A stretch of DNA of 64,000 bases from Bordetella parapertussis (GTDB taxonomy: Bacteria > Pseudomonadota > Gammaproteobacteria > Burkholderiales > Burkholderiaceae_C), in assembly GCA_945870575.1 (NCBI GenBank), contig CAMBSK010000007.1, forward strand, positions 1-64,000, written 5' to 3'. Shown here in pieces: positions 63,260 to 64,000 of the stretch; position 1 is the first letter of the stretch; the number at the start of each line of letters is the position of its first letter. Both the position numbers and the translations under genes were made by a program. A model generated the notes under the pieces. That model made no database searches. It saw nothing but the letters and a program-made list of their open reading frames with translations, and had not been told where the DNA came from.

Positions 63260-64000
63260 ATGTCAACCTCACCCCCCCGCAAAAAACCCGAAGAACTCCG
63301 CAGCCAACAATGGTTCGGTCGCCAGGACCGCGATGGCTTTGCCTACCGCAGCTGGGTCAAGGGCAAGGGTGTGCCGCACGATCAGTTCGATGGCCGCCCG
63401 GTCATCGGCATTTGCAACACCTTCAGCGAATTGACACCTTGCAATTCCCATTTCCGCACGCTGGCCGAGCAGGTCAAGATCGGCGTGTACGAAGCCGGTG
63501 GTTTCCCGCTCGAGTTTCCGGTGATGTCATTGGGCGAAACCTTGTTGCGCCCCACCGCCATGCTCTACCGCAACTTGGCCAGCATGGATGTTGAAGAAAG
63601 CATTCGCGGCAACCCCTTAGACGGCGTGGTGCTGCTCATGGGCTGCGACAAAACCACCCCGTCACTCATCATGGGTGCAGCCAGCGTGGATTTGCCCACC
63701 ATCGGTGTCAGCGGCGGCCCCATGCTCAATGGCAAGTGGCGCGGCCAAGAGCTGGGCTCAGGCACCGGCATGTGGAGCATGAGCGAGCAAGTACGCGCAG
63801 GCACCTTAAAGCTGGCCGATTTCTTTGAAGCCGAAAGCTGCATGCACCGCAGCCACGGCCACTGCATGACCATGGGCACGGCCTCCACCATGGCTTGCAT
63901 GGTTGAAGCGTTGGGCGTGGGCCTGCCCGGTAACGCCGCTTACCCCGCTGTGGACGGCCGCCGCAATGTACTGGCTCGCAACGCCGGTAGACGCATTGTG
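63260..64000 (+). CDS. IlvD/Edd-family dehydratase (partial, runs off the window)
   Basis: The first 247 residues of a dehydratase continuing past the window end. ELRSQQWFGRQDRDGFAYRSWVKG and CNTFSELTPCNSHFRTLAEQVK and GCDKTTPSLIMGA (Fe-S ligand Cys) are IlvD/Edd motifs. The RDGFAYRSW start resembles the sugar-acid group (such as L-arabonate dehydratase) more than IlvD of branched-chain synthesis. Substrate uncertain. Confidence 0.85.
   Translation, partial: MSTSPPRKKPEELRSQQWFGRQDRDGFAYRSWVKGKGVPHDQFDGRPVIGICNTFSELTPCNSHFRTLAEQVKIGVYEAGGFPLEFPVMSLGETLLRPTAMLYRNLASMDVEESIRGNPLDGVVLLMGCDKTTPSLIMGAASVDLPTIGVSGGPMLNGKWRGQELGSGTGMWSMSEQVRAGTLKLADFFEAESCMHRSHGHCMTMGTASTMACMVEALGVGLPGNAAYPAVDGRRNVLARNAGRRIV

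Overview
The window looks like a chromosomal segment of a freshwater betaproteobacterium of the order Burkholderiales, most likely Comamonadaceae-like (Limnohabitans/Rhodoferax type). This rests on the housekeeping gene content (QueG, GluQ, EttA, ETF-QO, ScoAB, zapA followed by 6S RNA), on many tightly packed operons with ATGA stop/start overlaps, and on a purple-bacterial light-harvesting (puc) operon, so the organism is probably an (aerobic) anoxygenic phototroph. No other photosynthesis genes lie in the window. Genus-level placement is inference.

Layout. 1-9.3 kb: a subtilisin-like protease, an outer-membrane barrel, a DUF599 membrane protein, a flavodoxin/pirin pair divergent from a LysR regulator, a renalase-like flavoprotein, then the leftward puc operon pucB-pucA-pucC plus an unannotated 28-residue membrane peptide. 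Its control region carries two tandem TGT-N12-ACA (PpsR/CrtJ-type) sites. 9.3-17.8 kb: RNA metabolism (gluQ, trmB, an RluA-type synthase, alaS), a YefM-YoeB module and gabD with a small regulator. 17.8-26.3 kb: scoAB, an AhpD-like protein, a TetR regulator with thioesterase and SDR genes, ETF-QO, gcvH, an aminotransferase and nth. 26.4-32.1 kb: a vitamin B12 uptake operon (btuB, a signal-less binding protein, btuF, btuC, btuD) behind a clear cobalamin riboswitch. 32.2-36.3 kb: zapB-like/zapA, 6S RNA, panE, an acyl-CoA synthetase and TauE. 36.3-38.3 kb: a ParDE-type module abutting a truncated ccoI (copper ATPase of cbb3 oxidase assembly) that still has FNR-type boxes upstream. 38.3-49.2 kb: a porin-like protein, queG, tsaE, amiC, dedA, mutL, an MFS pump, miaA, rluA, an SDR and a hemerythrin.

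49.3-52.3 kb is an accessory island. It holds a MazEF-type module whose mazF carries an in-frame ochre codon, an EthD-family gene also broken by an ochre codon, and after an AT-rich stretch an intact three-gene MqsR-MqsA-SecB-like operon. I read this as a toxin-antitoxin-chaperone (TAC) system; it is the strongest candidate for an exciting, probably phage-defensive system here. 52.3-64 kb: a core methionine synthase (MesD-like), an LLM flavin monooxygenase, a BLUF photoreceptor, a fatty-acyl-CoA ligase, a HTH-receiver response regulator, ettA, a PIN/AbrB module, rhlE, a 2-hydroxyacid dehydrogenase and the start of an IlvD/Edd dehydratase.

Themes: light (LH2-type antenna with LH3-like pigment-site residues, BLUF sensor), tRNA modification (queG and gluQ both act on the queuosine pathway; miaA, trmB, tsaE), B12 scavenging without B12 synthesis, and five toxin-antitoxin modules in 45 kb, one of them decayed. 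No CRISPR array, transposase, rRNA or tRNA gene was recognised.
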